Shown piece by piece: positions 28,485-36,929 of a stretch of DNA of 64,000 nucleotides. The translations under genes were made by a program, and so were the position numbers. Source of the stretch: Phycisphaerae bacterium. Lineage in GTDB: Bacteria > Planctomycetota > Phycisphaerae > Sedimentisphaerales > Anaerohalosphaeraceae. The stretch spans positions 1-64,000 of the forward strand of contig JACZKQ010000175.1 in NCBI GenBank assembly GCA_014859965.1, in the 5' to 3' direction. A model generated the notes under the pieces. That model saw nothing but the letters and a program-made list of their open reading frames with translations, was not told where the DNA came from and did no database searches. Each line of letters starts with the position of its first letter. Position 1 is the stretch's first letter.

Positions 28485-28973
28485 TTACTCCGGGCGCATC
28501 TTCTTGAGCAATTCCTTGCGGTGCAGCGCCCGAATCCGCGCATTGGCGAAACGCCGCTGCTCCTCGGCCGTTTCCGGAGTCAGGGGCGGCACGGGCGTCG
28601 GCTCTCTCTGTGCATCCAGCGCCACAAACGTCAGGTGGGCGGATGTAGCTATTACCTGCTCGCCTGTGTAGGGGTTTTCCCGGATCACCTTTACTCCCAC
28701 TTCCATCGACGTACGGCTCACGTAATTGACGCAGGCCTTGACCACGACGTGGTCCCCTACCCGGATCGGCGCTTTGAAGGCGATCGAATCCATGCCGGCC
28801 GTAACCGCCACCGTCCCACAGTGCCGCTGGGCCGCCATACCCGCCACCATGTCCATCCACGAGACGATCACACCGCCGAATGCCGTCCCGTAAGGGTTCG
28901 CTTCGTGCGGCATGAGCAGAAACCGCGACTCCACCGCACTTTCACTCGGTGCCTTGCCCTGTAATGCTTCCAT
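28485..28973 (-). CDS. hotdog-fold acyl-CoA thioesterase
   Basis: This 162-residue protein is of the YciA/BFIT-like hotdog thioesterase family, hydrolysing acyl-CoA to free acid and CoA. The core reads 'MPHEANPYGTAFGGVIVSWMD', split at residues 21-41, with the helix 'GMAAQRHCGTVAVTAGMDSIAF' and the strand 'VGDHVVVKACVNYV'. The ATG at 28973 opens the recognisable domain. The long upstream reading of this frame is a shadow of the neighbouring gene. It overlaps the 3' end of the upstream UGA-containing gene by 32 nt, so the two are likely co-transcribed. The substrate is unknown. Confidence 0.88.
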   Translation of the reverse strand: MEALQGKAPSESAVESRFLLMPHEANPYGTAFGGVIVSWMDMVAGMAAQRHCGTVAVTAGMDSIAFKAPIRVGDHVVVKACVNYVSRTSMEVGVKVIRENPYTGEQVIATSAHLTFVALDAQREPTPVPPLTPETAEEQRRFANARIRALHRKELLKKMRPE

Positions 28974-30360
28974 GTTCAGTCCACTTTGTGTCCATATAGC
29001 CCTCGGGCGTGACACGAAACTTGTACCCGCCCACGTCGCTGAAGTAAATTCTTCCCAAGCTCGCGTCAAGCCAGGCCTGCCACGCCTCCGGCGTCGGGAA
29101 CCGCTCGATCGTGTACCTTTCCAACAGGACCCGCGCCGCGCGTGCCTTGGGCTTGTCCGACAGCATGCCCACCAGCGCCTCCAGGGTCTCCACCCGGCGA
29201 TTGGACGGTAAGCCAAGTGCTTGCAGTTCTTCGTCGACCACGAACGTCTTGTCCTTGTAGATGAACTCGTAGCCGTCGAGATAATACTGCACGAGACCGT
29301 CAGGGTCGCCCTTGAACCGCTCCATGAGAGCCGGGGGAAAGGTCGCGTCGAAAAAGCTCCTGTCCCGAATTTTCGTGATGAGCGCCGCCAACCGCAGCGC
29401 ATCATCCCGATGGCTCGATTCTCGCCGCACCAGGATACCCTTGCCCTCGAAGCGGCTGATGTGGACCACACAATTCAGGAACAGCCTCCGCCCCGCCTCC
29501 GTCATTTTGGACGGCGCTGCCGAATAGCCCCATTGCAGCACATTGCCGTGCCGGCCGATCCCCACCGCTCCGTACTCCTTGCCGAAGTTCAGCCCCTCGA
29601 CAAGCACCTCGGCATCCGGCGAATCCTCAAACCCGTACTTGCGCCCAACCACGCCGCCGGAAGTTTTGCCCGTGTCCTGAACCTTCCATACCGCTATTTG
29701 TGCTGGAATCTCGGGCTCGTTGGCCAGGCGGCGGTCTGCGTAATTATCCGGGGCATCCACCATCTCAGTGTCCGGCTTAACCGGCCATGGTCCATTAAAC
29801 ACCGCATGTTCAAACGACCCAACATGGGCCGCATCACCCATGCAGTTTCACAAGTATCCCGTCTTGAGGTTCAATCGACTGCACAACATCGCACCCGGCA
29901 CGCCGACGGTCACCGTCGCCCGAACATAATCCTGCGGCAGATCGGGCTTCGGCGAACTCAGATCAAGGCCGTCATAGTCGAGAATGACTACGTCATAACC
30001 ATCCGCCTGCTCCGGGCGAAATGCCGCATAGTCCCCGCGTCCTACTTCCGCGAAATGCTCTGCCAGAAAATCGGCAAAGTCCTTCGCCCGGTCTGTTTCC
30101 GGCATTCCCGCATAGAACACCTTCAATGCCATTATTTTCCGGGCCGGTTCGCTTGCAGCAACTTCTGTCGAGTCCGGGCGATCAGCCGGGCCGACGCTCT
30201 CAGCGGCTTCGGCCGCCGTCACGGGCCGACTCGGCACCTCTGCCGAAGCAGGCTGCGGCCGAGACGCCTCGCCGCCGCCATCGCCAACCTTCTTGCGGCA
30301 TCCCAACAGCGCCGCCATACAAACCGCACATAAGAGCGCTGCCGGCAGTATCTTTTTCAT
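28942..30360 (-). CDS. ThuA-like lipoprotein with in-frame UGA; candidate selenoprotein
   Basis: Two open frames, 30360-29851 and 29847-28942, are in the same reading frame and separated only by one UGA codon (29850-29848). Read as one gene it encodes 472 residues with U171. The N-terminus has a lipoprotein signal (Leu18-Leu19-Gly20-Cys21), then a Pro/Ala/Glu-rich linker. From about residue 74 comes a ThuA- or glutamine-amidotransferase-like domain ('VFYAGMPETDRAKDFADFL', 'DVVILDYDGLDL'). The domain appears to run on past the UGA ('GDAAHVGSFEHAVFNGPW', 'VVGRKYGFEDSPDAEVL', 'GRHGNVLQWGYS'). The local sequence is KTGYL-U-N-C, a U-x-C arrangement. A hairpin follows the UGA (see separate entry). 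The ATG at 30360 has GGAG upstream. Alternatives are a nonsense mutation, a sequencing error, or two separate genes. No Sec machinery gene is in this window. Confidence 0.6.
29814..29832 (-). promoter_or_regulatory. candidate bacterial SECIS hairpin after the UGA
   Basis: In the minus-strand mRNA, starting 16 nt after the UGA, GCGGCCCA pairs with UGGGUCGU (8 bp including two G-U pairs) around a UGU loop. The loop begins 23 nt after the UGA and has G at its second position. Published bacterial SECIS rules ask for a loop about 16-37 nt downstream with G in the first two loop positions, so it fits. An overlapping 6-bp alternative (CAUGGG/CCCAUG) competes. No folding energy was computed. Confidence 0.45.
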
Positions 30361-30510
30361 AAATCCTAACTCCAGAGTAACGGAAGAAAGTTCAGACATA
30401 CTCCCCTCTATCGGCCACGGCACGCCCGGCCCGACACAAAAGGCACGTGGAATGAGCCGCCGCCCATGGACAACCTGGAAATTACACACTCTCGCTCACG
30501 CAAGCCCGGC

Positions 30511-31824
30511 TCAAAGCCGCCACGGGCTCCGCATCGGCCGCGACAGCATTCCATTGGCCTCGGCGTCGCCCTTGACCTCCTCGGCCTTGGGGTCCCACAG
30601 AATCCTGCGACCGCCCAACTGCAGCGAGATATTGATCAGGTGGCATATTGTCGCCGTGTGGTGTCCTACTTCCACAGGGGCCATCGGCGCCTGGCGCGTC
30701 TTGATCGCATCCAGGAAGTTGCGATGGTGGCCCACCGTCCGGCCGAGCTGCTTTTCGTCGGGCCCGATCTTTTCCGCCAGGAGCGACTTAGGCTCAGCTT
30801 CGAGGTCGCCGCCGTGGACGTGGATGAAGACCCAGCCCTTGTCGCCGATGAACTTGACGCCGCGCGGCTCGTCGTGCGTGCCGATCATCCTGACGCCGTT
30901 GGCGTAGCGGCACTCGAATGTGTAATCGTAGAACGTGTCATACAGCCGGCTGTTGCCGCGCTTGCCCTGCGCCTGGTATTCGACGGGCGTCGTGTCGTCG
31001 GTGCCGCAGCCCAACTGGGCCTGGTCGATGACGTGGGCGCCGCGGTCGGTCATCTCGCCGCCGCCGTAGTTCATGACGAACCGCCACTTGCCGTGACATC
31101 GCCCGACGGTATACGGCTCGACGGGCGTATGCCCCAGCCACATATCGTAGTCGAAGCCCTCGGGGATCGGCATGGTGGAGTGCATGTTCGTGTCGCGGTC
31201 GTTGAGCGATGCGATCTGCCCCGCGGCGACGGGCAGGTTGATCTGCACCGTGTGCAGCTTGCCGATGCGGCCGTTCTGCACGAGTTCGGCGGCGAATCGC
31301 GCCTTGGCGTTGGACCGCTCGTGGCTGCCCGTCTGCAGGACACGGCCGTAACGCTTGACCGCCTTGACGAGCGCGATGCCTTCGGCCACGGTGTTGACGA
31401 GTGTCTTTTCGCAGTAGATATCCGCCCCGGCCCGCGCCGCGGCGATCGACGTCAGGGCGTGCCAATGGTCGGGCGTGGCGATCATGACGGCGTCGAGCTT
31501 CGCCTTGGCGAGCATCTCGCGGAAATCCGAGTACTCGGCGCAATCGGTGTTGCCGTATTTCTGGTTGACGATGTCCCGAGCCTTGCCGCGACGCGACGCA
31601 TCGACGTCGCACAGGGCGGCCATCTGAACCTCAGCCTCGCCCAGAAACGCCTTCATATTGCCCGTGCCGCGCCCGCCGGTGCCGATGCAGCCCATGACGA
31701 TCCGGTTGCTCGGCGCCAAAGCCCCGAAAACGGTTGACGGGACCACAACTGGAAACGCCAGAGCCCCGCCCGCCAGAACCGAACCCTTCAAAAACTGTCG
31801 CCTGCTCGTCTTGAACTGTGCCAT
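30511..31824 (-). CDS. Tat-exported Gfo/Idh/MocA family oxidoreductase
   Basis: This 437-residue NAD(P)-dependent sugar oxidoreductase-like protein has a twin-arginine signal ('TSRRQFLKGSVLAGGALAF', residues about 6-24). The Rossmann dinucleotide motif is 'VMGCIGTGGRGTGNM', and the family segments 'VMIATPDHWHALTSIAA' and 'DIYCEKTLV' (Glu-Lys catalytic region) follow. It is of the planctomycete type with a long C-terminal substrate domain. The start at 31824 is supported by the Tat signal and an AGGAAAGGG element. Such proteins are numerous in planctomycetes and probably modify sugars in the periplasm. The substrate is unknown. Confidence 0.92.
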   Translation of the reverse strand: MAQFKTSRRQFLKGSVLAGGALAFPVVVPSTVFGALAPSNRIVMGCIGTGGRGTGNMKAFLGEAEVQMAALCDVDASRRGKARDIVNQKYGNTDCAEYSDFREMLAKAKLDAVMIATPDHWHALTSIAAARAGADIYCEKTLVNTVAEGIALVKAVKRYGRVLQTGSHERSNAKARFAAELVQNGRIGKLHTVQINLPVAAGQIASLNDRDTNMHSTMPIPEGFDYDMWLGHTPVEPYTVGRCHGKWRFVMNYGGGEMTDRGAHVIDQAQLGCGTDDTTPVEYQAQGKRGNSRLYDTFYDYTFECRYANGVRMIGTHDEPRGVKFIGDKGWVFIHVHGGDLEAEPKSLLAEKIGPDEKQLGRTVGHHRNFLDAIKTRQAPMAPVEVGHHTATICHLINISLQLGGRRILWDPKAEEVKGDAEANGMLSRPMRSPWRL

Positions 31825-31975
31825 CGGTATGCCCTTTCCTCGCAAAACAGAGTTCCCGCGCGGCCGCCGCCGCACCGTCCCCTTATCATACCACCAATCT
31901 CATCTAAAGGCAACTCTCGTTAAATAGCATAAGGCCGCACTTCGAGGATCCCGGGTCCTCACGCGGACGGCAAGA

Positions 31976-34174
31976 CTACTTCTTTGCTATGTCCAGTTCG
32001 AGGACTGCGTAGCCGTCGATCTCGAAGTGCTCGACTGTGAGTTCGACCTGCTTGTCTTCGGTCAGTGTCAGTGCTGCCGTGTCGCGTGTGGGGACGTGCC
32101 AGGTCCAGTTGTCGATGAGGGGTTTGCCGTCGACGATGACCCGGACGCCGTCGTCGCTGAGGGTTGAGAATTCCCATGTGCCGGCGGTCAGGGGCAGTTC
32201 TGTGCGGGCGATCATGCCGAAGCGGTCGCCGCCGAGGCCGGCGGCCTTGACCGCCTGCTCGACGTTCTGGTCGCCTGGCCCGCCGTAGCCGTAGTTGAAT
32301 CGTAGTTGGTCGACCTTTGTTGCGGCCGCGGTCGGGCCCTGGGCGAGCTTTCGCCATGCGGCCGCATCCTGGCGCGGGTCGGTCGATGCATCCCACTTAA
32401 AGAAGGTCGCCTGCCAAGTTGCGTGGATGAGCATGCCGCGCAGCGTTTCGTTCACGGCTGTGCCGGTTACATGCAGGGTGTAATCGTGTGCGCCGGGGCG
32501 GGTCGCCGAGACGGTGTATGTGGGGACTCCTTCCTTGTTGGCTGTAAGTTTTCCTCTCACCGCTGATCCGTGCACATTGACTTTTACGTCCGCAGGCATC
32601 TTGTGGAACTCGCAAGTGATAGAATCGCCGTGTCGGCTGATCTCGCGGATGAGCGGCGAAGCGTGGTCCCAGGGGCCCCACTCGGTCATAATGATTTTGT
32701 CGCGGCCGCGGAGGTGGGGCCGTGCGCCGACGGGGCGTTTCCTGCCGTAGACGGGGTACTTCGGGGCAGTGATCGCTCCGGCGGCCGAGCTTTGATGGGT
32801 CACGGTCACACTGTCTTCCTTGTCCATTTGGCGTTTGACGTCGATCAGGTGATTATCGGCGATCGTTGCTTCGCTGGGGCCGCGCAGATGAAACGCCAGT
32901 GTGTCGCCTTCGAAGCGATTGCGTGCGATCAGGTTGTCCGTTGAGGCGGTTCCGTTGGCGAGCGCCCAGGGCCGTTTGCCGAAATCACCCTCTTCGTCCC
33001 ACCACAGGTGCACGCCACAGGCGTTATTGCGGAAGGTGTTGTCTGTGATGAGGCTGCCGCGACCGTGCTCGATGTTGACGCCGCCGCGTTCCAGGCCGTA
33101 GGCCATGCCGCCGTTGGCCTCGAAGGTGTTGAATGCAATCGTCGTGTCCTGCGAATAGCCGCCCCAGACGCCGCAGATGGCGTTGTCGACGAGGCGATTG
33201 CCGTAGAACAGGTTGCCGAAAGAGAACGTCATCTCTATGCCGTGGGCGGCGCAGTGAGAGAAGTCGTTGGCGATGAGCCGGTTATCGTTGTTGCCGCGGC
33301 GCTTGTACCATGCGGCGTCGTGCGTGCCCGTTTCGCCCAAGGCTTCGCGGCCGGCGAAGCCGAAGAAGCCGTCGCCGCCGTGCGTGGCGGAGTTCTCGGC
33401 GATGACGTTGCCGATGTTCTGCTCGAACATGAGGATGCCGGCGGAGTCCTGGCCGCGGTTGTAGACGTTGTGGCTGTAGCCGCGGATGCAGAAGTCGCAG
33501 GCGTTGCGCGTGATGATGTTTCGTTCGCAGCGCCACATGGCGATGCCCCAGCCGCTGTTGAAGGAGAAATCATTGTCGTAAACGCGGCTGTCGATCACGC
33601 GGTCGAGGCACAAGGCGTTCTGGCCCTGCCGCACCGTGCAGTCTCGCACCGTAATGCGGCTTGCGTCCTCGATGTAGATCGCGGCGGCATAATTGTTCAG
33701 CCATTCGTTGGCATCATTGTTATGCGGAAACAGCCAGTCGGCCCCATCCTCGGCGGCCGGCGTACTGCGCAAATGTGCTCGGCGATTATCCGACGCGTCG
33801 ATCCCCTCCAACGTCAGCCCATCGGCACCCGTGGCCCACAGTCCGCACCAGTAGCCGCGAATCCGGGCACCTCGAATCGTCACGTTTTTGCCGCCGTCGA
33901 TACGAATGCCGTAACCGCGATACGCATCGGGCCGCACGCCTTCGGCCGCTCCGCATAAGACAGACCCCGGCGCAAACTCCACCTCAATGCCGTCGCCGCG
34001 AACGTGAATCACCCCATTGCCGTTGGCGTCCGTGAGAATCAGTCGCGCCGGAATCACCACCCGGCACGACTTGTCGATGACCGTGTCATCGGCTTGAACG
34101 ACCACCTCCGGTAAACTCGCGGCTGAGACCGCCGCGGATGCCATCACCGCCCATAGCACTGCACATTTCATCAT
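31976..34174 (-). CDS. secreted right-handed beta-helix protein with PA14 domain
   Basis: This 732-residue exported protein has a short signal peptide (about residues 1-18). Residues about 30-440 are a NosD-like right-handed parallel beta-helix ('NVTIRGARIRGYWCGLWATG', 'SRVYDNDFSFNSGWGIAMW', 'NLIARNRFEGDTLAF'). After a linker domain, residues about 585-730 resemble a PA14 carbohydrate-binding module ('LPLTAGTWEFSTLSDDGVRV', 'VDGKPLIDNWTWH', 'VELTVEHFE'). Polysaccharide binding or cleavage is the likely role, but the beta-helix alone does not prove lyase activity. A GAGAGGA element precedes the ATG. It lies 12 nt after a small membrane-protein gene and is probably transcribed with it. Confidence 0.88.
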   Translation of the reverse strand: MMKCAVLWAVMASAAVSAASLPEVVVQADDTVIDKSCRVVIPARLILTDANGNGVIHVRGDGIEVEFAPGSVLCGAAEGVRPDAYRGYGIRIDGGKNVTIRGARIRGYWCGLWATGADGLTLEGIDASDNRRAHLRSTPAAEDGADWLFPHNNDANEWLNNYAAAIYIEDASRITVRDCTVRQGQNALCLDRVIDSRVYDNDFSFNSGWGIAMWRCERNIITRNACDFCIRGYSHNVYNRGQDSAGILMFEQNIGNVIAENSATHGGDGFFGFAGREALGETGTHDAAWYKRRGNNDNRLIANDFSHCAAHGIEMTFSFGNLFYGNRLVDNAICGVWGGYSQDTTIAFNTFEANGGMAYGLERGGVNIEHGRGSLITDNTFRNNACGVHLWWDEEGDFGKRPWALANGTASTDNLIARNRFEGDTLAFHLRGPSEATIADNHLIDVKRQMDKEDSVTVTHQSSAAGAITAPKYPVYGRKRPVGARPHLRGRDKIIMTEWGPWDHASPLIREISRHGDSITCEFHKMPADVKVNVHGSAVRGKLTANKEGVPTYTVSATRPGAHDYTLHVTGTAVNETLRGMLIHATWQATFFKWDASTDPRQDAAAWRKLAQGPTAAATKVDQLRFNYGYGGPGDQNVEQAVKAAGLGGDRFGMIARTELPLTAGTWEFSTLSDDGVRVIVDGKPLIDNWTWHVPTRDTAALTLTEDKQVELTVEHFEIDGYAVLELDIAKK

Positions 34175-34186
34175 CTCGCAATCCTC

Positions 34187-34450
34187 TCAATTTCCGCTTC
34201 CGCGGCGTTTCATCAGGTACTGCACGAAGGACCAGAGGCCTGCGAATTTGTACTGGTCGTCGATGTAGTGCTGGATGACGTAGAATGCAAAGTAGTAGAA
34301 CCGGGCGGCGCACCACATGGCGATCGCCACAAGCAAGGCGACCTTCACAGTCGGCCGTTCAAGAACAATCAACACGGCCGCCAATACGGCCCCCAGCAGG
34401 AACAGAAATCCCTTCAGATAGATCAGCCGGGCGTCCTTCAAATCCGCCAT
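34187..34450 (-). CDS. small two-helix membrane protein, unknown
   Basis: This 87-residue protein has two hydrophobic segments (about residues 10-29 and 35-58) and a basic C-terminus (YLMKRRGSGN). I do not recognise the family. The ATG follows GAGGAAG by 6 nt, and a good promoter lies upstream at 34495. It is directly upstream of the beta-helix/PA14 gene, so it may assist the same surface function, though that is only positional. Confidence 0.65.
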   Translation of the reverse strand: MADLKDARLIYLKGFLFLLGAVLAAVLIVLERPTVKVALLVAIAMWCAARFYYFAFYVIQHYIDDQYKFAGLWSFVQYLMKRRGSGN

Positions 34451-34494
34451 TGTTTACTTCCTCAGTAAGATCTAATGCGACATTGCAGTAGAAT

Positions 34495-34522
34495 ATTATA
34501 CCTGACGTGGGACTAGATACAA
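34495..34522 (-). promoter_or_regulatory. sigma-70-type promoter
   Basis: On the minus strand TTGTAT (34522-34517) and TATAAT (34500-34495) are 16 nt apart, about 45 nt before the small membrane-protein gene. Confidence 0.5.
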
Positions 34523-34534
34523 CGTGCGGGGGAT

Positions 34535-34563
34535 AAAAAAAAGGCCGGAGGGTGGCTCCGGCC
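34535..34563 (-). terminator. rho-independent terminator
   Basis: An 8-bp perfect stem GGCCGGAG/CTCCGGCC (34543-34550 with 34556-34563) is followed on the minus strand by eight T (A at 34535-34542). It lies about 27 nt beyond the stop of the lipoprotein gene. Confidence 0.9.
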
Positions 34564-34589
34564 TTTGGTATTTGCTCTTGTGCAGCGGC

Positions 34590-35825
34590 TTACAGTGCGG
34601 TCTTGATCTCTTCGAGGCTCACACCGAGGAGCGCTTGGGCGATCTTGTCGAGGTCCGCTTCGGCGCCTTGCAGGTGGAACGTGCGATGCACATGCGACAG
34701 CGATTCGCCGGGCTTTAGCGCCGCGGCGGGCGAGGACGTCTCGAGTTCGTAGAAGGGGCCCATCGGCTTTGCGCCGGGCGTGGCGGGGCCGTCGTTGTAG
34801 GAATTGACGACGTCGCCAGCATACGGCGCCTCCTGCATCTCCCACATGGAATTGACGTAGTCGGTTGCGCCTGCGGGCTTGGTGTACTGCACGAGCGTCA
34901 GCACCTTGCCTGCGGCGTCATAGCTGCCGGCGACGGACTTGGCTCTCGCGGGCGACAGGCCGATCTTGCTGCGGTACTTGCCGTCGCCGCTGAAGAAGAG
35001 CACGTCGTCCTTGACAATGAGCCGGTCGGCGGGCACCTTGCCGAAGTAGGCGTCGTTGACCTTGGGGCCCAGTTCGCTGTCCGCCCCGGCCTGGAAGGGA
35101 ATCACAATCGTCGTCGCATCGGACGGAATGAACATGCCCAGGATCCATATCGACAACAGGCCCGTCTCTTTTTTCCAGGCCTCGGTTCCCGTGTTGGTGA
35201 TCTTGTTGTCGGTCTCGTATGCCACGGCCTTCACGGATGCCGGCACCTCCACCCCGAGCGCCGCCGTCATCGCCTTGGCGTCCAGCAGCCTCACCGCCCG
35301 GTCGATCTGCAGGTTGAAGGTCGTCCCCGAATAGTTCGTCAACTGCGTAGTCTTCTTGAACGTCGCCTCGGTCGCGCTCTTCGATGTAACATCGAACGGC
35401 TCGGTGTCGATCACCGCCGGCGTCTGCCAGTCCTCGAACTTGAACTCCTTGCCCTTGGCGAAGAAGATCGCAAACTGCCCGCCCTCGGGCCCCATCCAGA
35501 ACCGGTCTTCACCGCCAAAGGCGTTCATGTGCGGCCCGGTCTCGCCCGACGCGATCAGCTCGCGGTTGATCCATCCGAAGCTTGCCCCCGCGGCGCCGTC
35601 GGCGCTGCTGGTCATCACCCGCCCCTGGTAGGCCGGCACGACCGCAACCTGAGCAGGCCCCGACGAAAGCACCAGCACGTCCGTGTGCGCCTTTAGAAAC
35701 GCCAGATCGTCGCCGAACGTTCCGGAGACCGGCGCCGGCGATGCCGTCTTCTTACTTCGGTTCGCCTCACAGCCCGCCATTGCACCCACCGCCACAAGCG
35801 CGCACACCAGTCCCACGTACCTCAT
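34590..35825 (-). CDS. lipoprotein of unknown function (DUF6786-like)
   Basis: This is a predicted lipoprotein of 411 residues (signal ends Met-Ala-Gly-Cys19). The body is a long beta-rich domain with 'VVPAYQGRVMTSSADG', 'GGEDRFWMGPEGGQFAIFF', 'NKITNTGTEAWKKETGLLSIW' and 'SYNDGPATPGAKPMGPFYELET'. That layout resembles galactose-mutarotase-like folds, and it recalls lipoproteins annotated as DUF6786. The family name is from memory and unverified. The start has AAAGGAG 7 nt upstream, and a terminator follows. It probably belongs with the surface carbohydrate genes next to it. Confidence 0.7.
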   Translation of the reverse strand: MRYVGLVCALVAVGAMAGCEANRSKKTASPAPVSGTFGDDLAFLKAHTDVLVLSSGPAQVAVVPAYQGRVMTSSADGAAGASFGWINRELIASGETGPHMNAFGGEDRFWMGPEGGQFAIFFAKGKEFKFEDWQTPAVIDTEPFDVTSKSATEATFKKTTQLTNYSGTTFNLQIDRAVRLLDAKAMTAALGVEVPASVKAVAYETDNKITNTGTEAWKKETGLLSIWILGMFIPSDATTIVIPFQAGADSELGPKVNDAYFGKVPADRLIVKDDVLFFSGDGKYRSKIGLSPARAKSVAGSYDAAGKVLTLVQYTKPAGATDYVNSMWEMQEAPYAGDVVNSYNDGPATPGAKPMGPFYELETSSPAAALKPGESLSHVHRTFHLQGAEADLDKIAQALLGVSLEEIKTAL

Positions 35826-35933
35826 GATGCGTCTCCTTTCCAGACATGCAATAAAACTCTGTCATTCTCTTCTCCATTGTTGCAGTCGGGCGGCGGCCTG
35901 GCCGCCCTTTAAAAGGCAAGGCATGCCTTGCCC

Positions 35934-36581
35934 CTACAGCGCCCTCTTTTCCTTCAACCACGCATACCACGCATCCATGCCCAGCCCGGTCCGGGCCGAG
36001 ACCTGGAAAATCGCAATGTCCTTGTGCAGCGTGCGCACATGCTCGATCACCCGCTCCAGATCGAAATCCACGTGCTCTTTCAAATCCATCTTATTGATCA
36101 GCAGCACGTCGGCCTTGGCGAATGTCCCCGGGTACTTGATCGGTTTGTCGTCGCCTTCCGGCAGCGACAGCACCACGACCCGCGCCTGCTCGCCGAGGTC
36201 GAACGCCGACGGGCACACGAGATTCCCCACGTTCTCCACGAACAGCACGTCCAGTTCCGCCGTCGCCATCGACCCGAGCGCCCGCGTCACCTGCTCCGCC
36301 GAAAGGTGGCACGCCCCCTGCGTCTCGATCTGCACAGCGGGGGCGCCCGTCTCGCGAATCTTCCTTGCGTCGGTATCCGTTCGAATGTCGCCTTCGATGA
36401 CGCCGATCCGCACCTGTCCCTGCAGGTCGCGAATCGTCCGCGAAAGGAGCGTCGTCTTACCCGAACCCGGCGAGGAAATCACGTTGATGCAGAGCGTCTT
36501 GTGACTGGCGAACAGCGCACGGTTCTGCAGTGCGCACTCTTCGTTCTTGCTCAGAATCTTTTTATTCAGTGAAACCTTCAC
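35934..36581 (-). CDS. hypB: hydrogenase nickel-incorporation GTPase HypB
   Basis: HypB is a GTPase that, with HypA, delivers nickel to the large subunit of [NiFe]-hydrogenase. The P-loop is in 'INVISSPGSGKTTLLSRTI' (about residues 33-51). The metal-site region 'ETQGACHLSAEQV' and the G-motifs 'LFVENVGNLVCPS' and 'LLINKMDL' follow. The protein (215 residues) lacks the N-terminal histidine-rich nickel store seen in some homologues. It is last in a tightly packed hyp operon, 3 nt after hypA. Confidence 0.95.
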   Translation of the reverse strand: MKVSLNKKILSKNEECALQNRALFASHKTLCINVISSPGSGKTTLLSRTIRDLQGQVRIGVIEGDIRTDTDARKIRETGAPAVQIETQGACHLSAEQVTRALGSMATAELDVLFVENVGNLVCPSAFDLGEQARVVVLSLPEGDDKPIKYPGTFAKADVLLINKMDLKEHVDFDLERVIEHVRTLHKDIAIFQVSARTGLGMDAWYAWLKEKRAL

Positions 36582-36584
36582 GCG

Positions 36585-36929
36585 CTACGTGTCCTCGAAT
36601 TCAATCTCTTCCAGCAGCAGCGGCGCATCCGGGTTCATTTTGAAATCCGCACCGCCGCACCCAGGGCACGCTGGAGAGTATATATCAAACTCGAACGTAT
36701 GGCCACAACTTTCGCACGTCGCCCGAAGCGGAACATGCCGCACCTCCAACCGCATCCCCTCGCAGGCAGTGCCCCTGGCCGCGATTTCGAACGCAAAATT
36801 CACTGCCTCGTCGTTAATCGGGTTCAGCTCGCCGCACGAGATGCGCGCCCGCAGCGGCCGAAGGCCCCGCTCCGCCGCTTCCTGGATAATCGCCTCCAGA
36901 ATGCTCTGTGCGATCATGGCCTCATGCAT
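36585..36929 (-). CDS. hypA: hydrogenase nickel chaperone HypA
   Basis: HypA is a 114-residue nickel chaperone. The N-terminus MHE provides the Ni-binding His2, and the zinc ribbon is Cys72-X2-Cys75 and Cys88-X2-Cys91 ('CESCGHTF', 'CPGCGG'). The ATG at 36929 overlaps the hypE stop (TGATG), which fixes the start. The longer upstream reading is only a shadow of hypE. Confidence 0.95.
   Translation of the reverse strand: MHEAMIAQSILEAIIQEAAERGLRPLRARISCGELNPINDEAVNFAFEIAARGTACEGMRLEVRHVPLRATCESCGHTFEFDIYSPACPGCGGADFKMNPDAPLLLEEIEFEDT

Noticed and set aside
29842-29850. Two independent genes meeting at the TGA instead of one recoded gene
   Set aside because: The downstream frame has no ribosome binding site at its first ATG, and the domain appears to run across the stop in the same frame. 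It remains a formal alternative.
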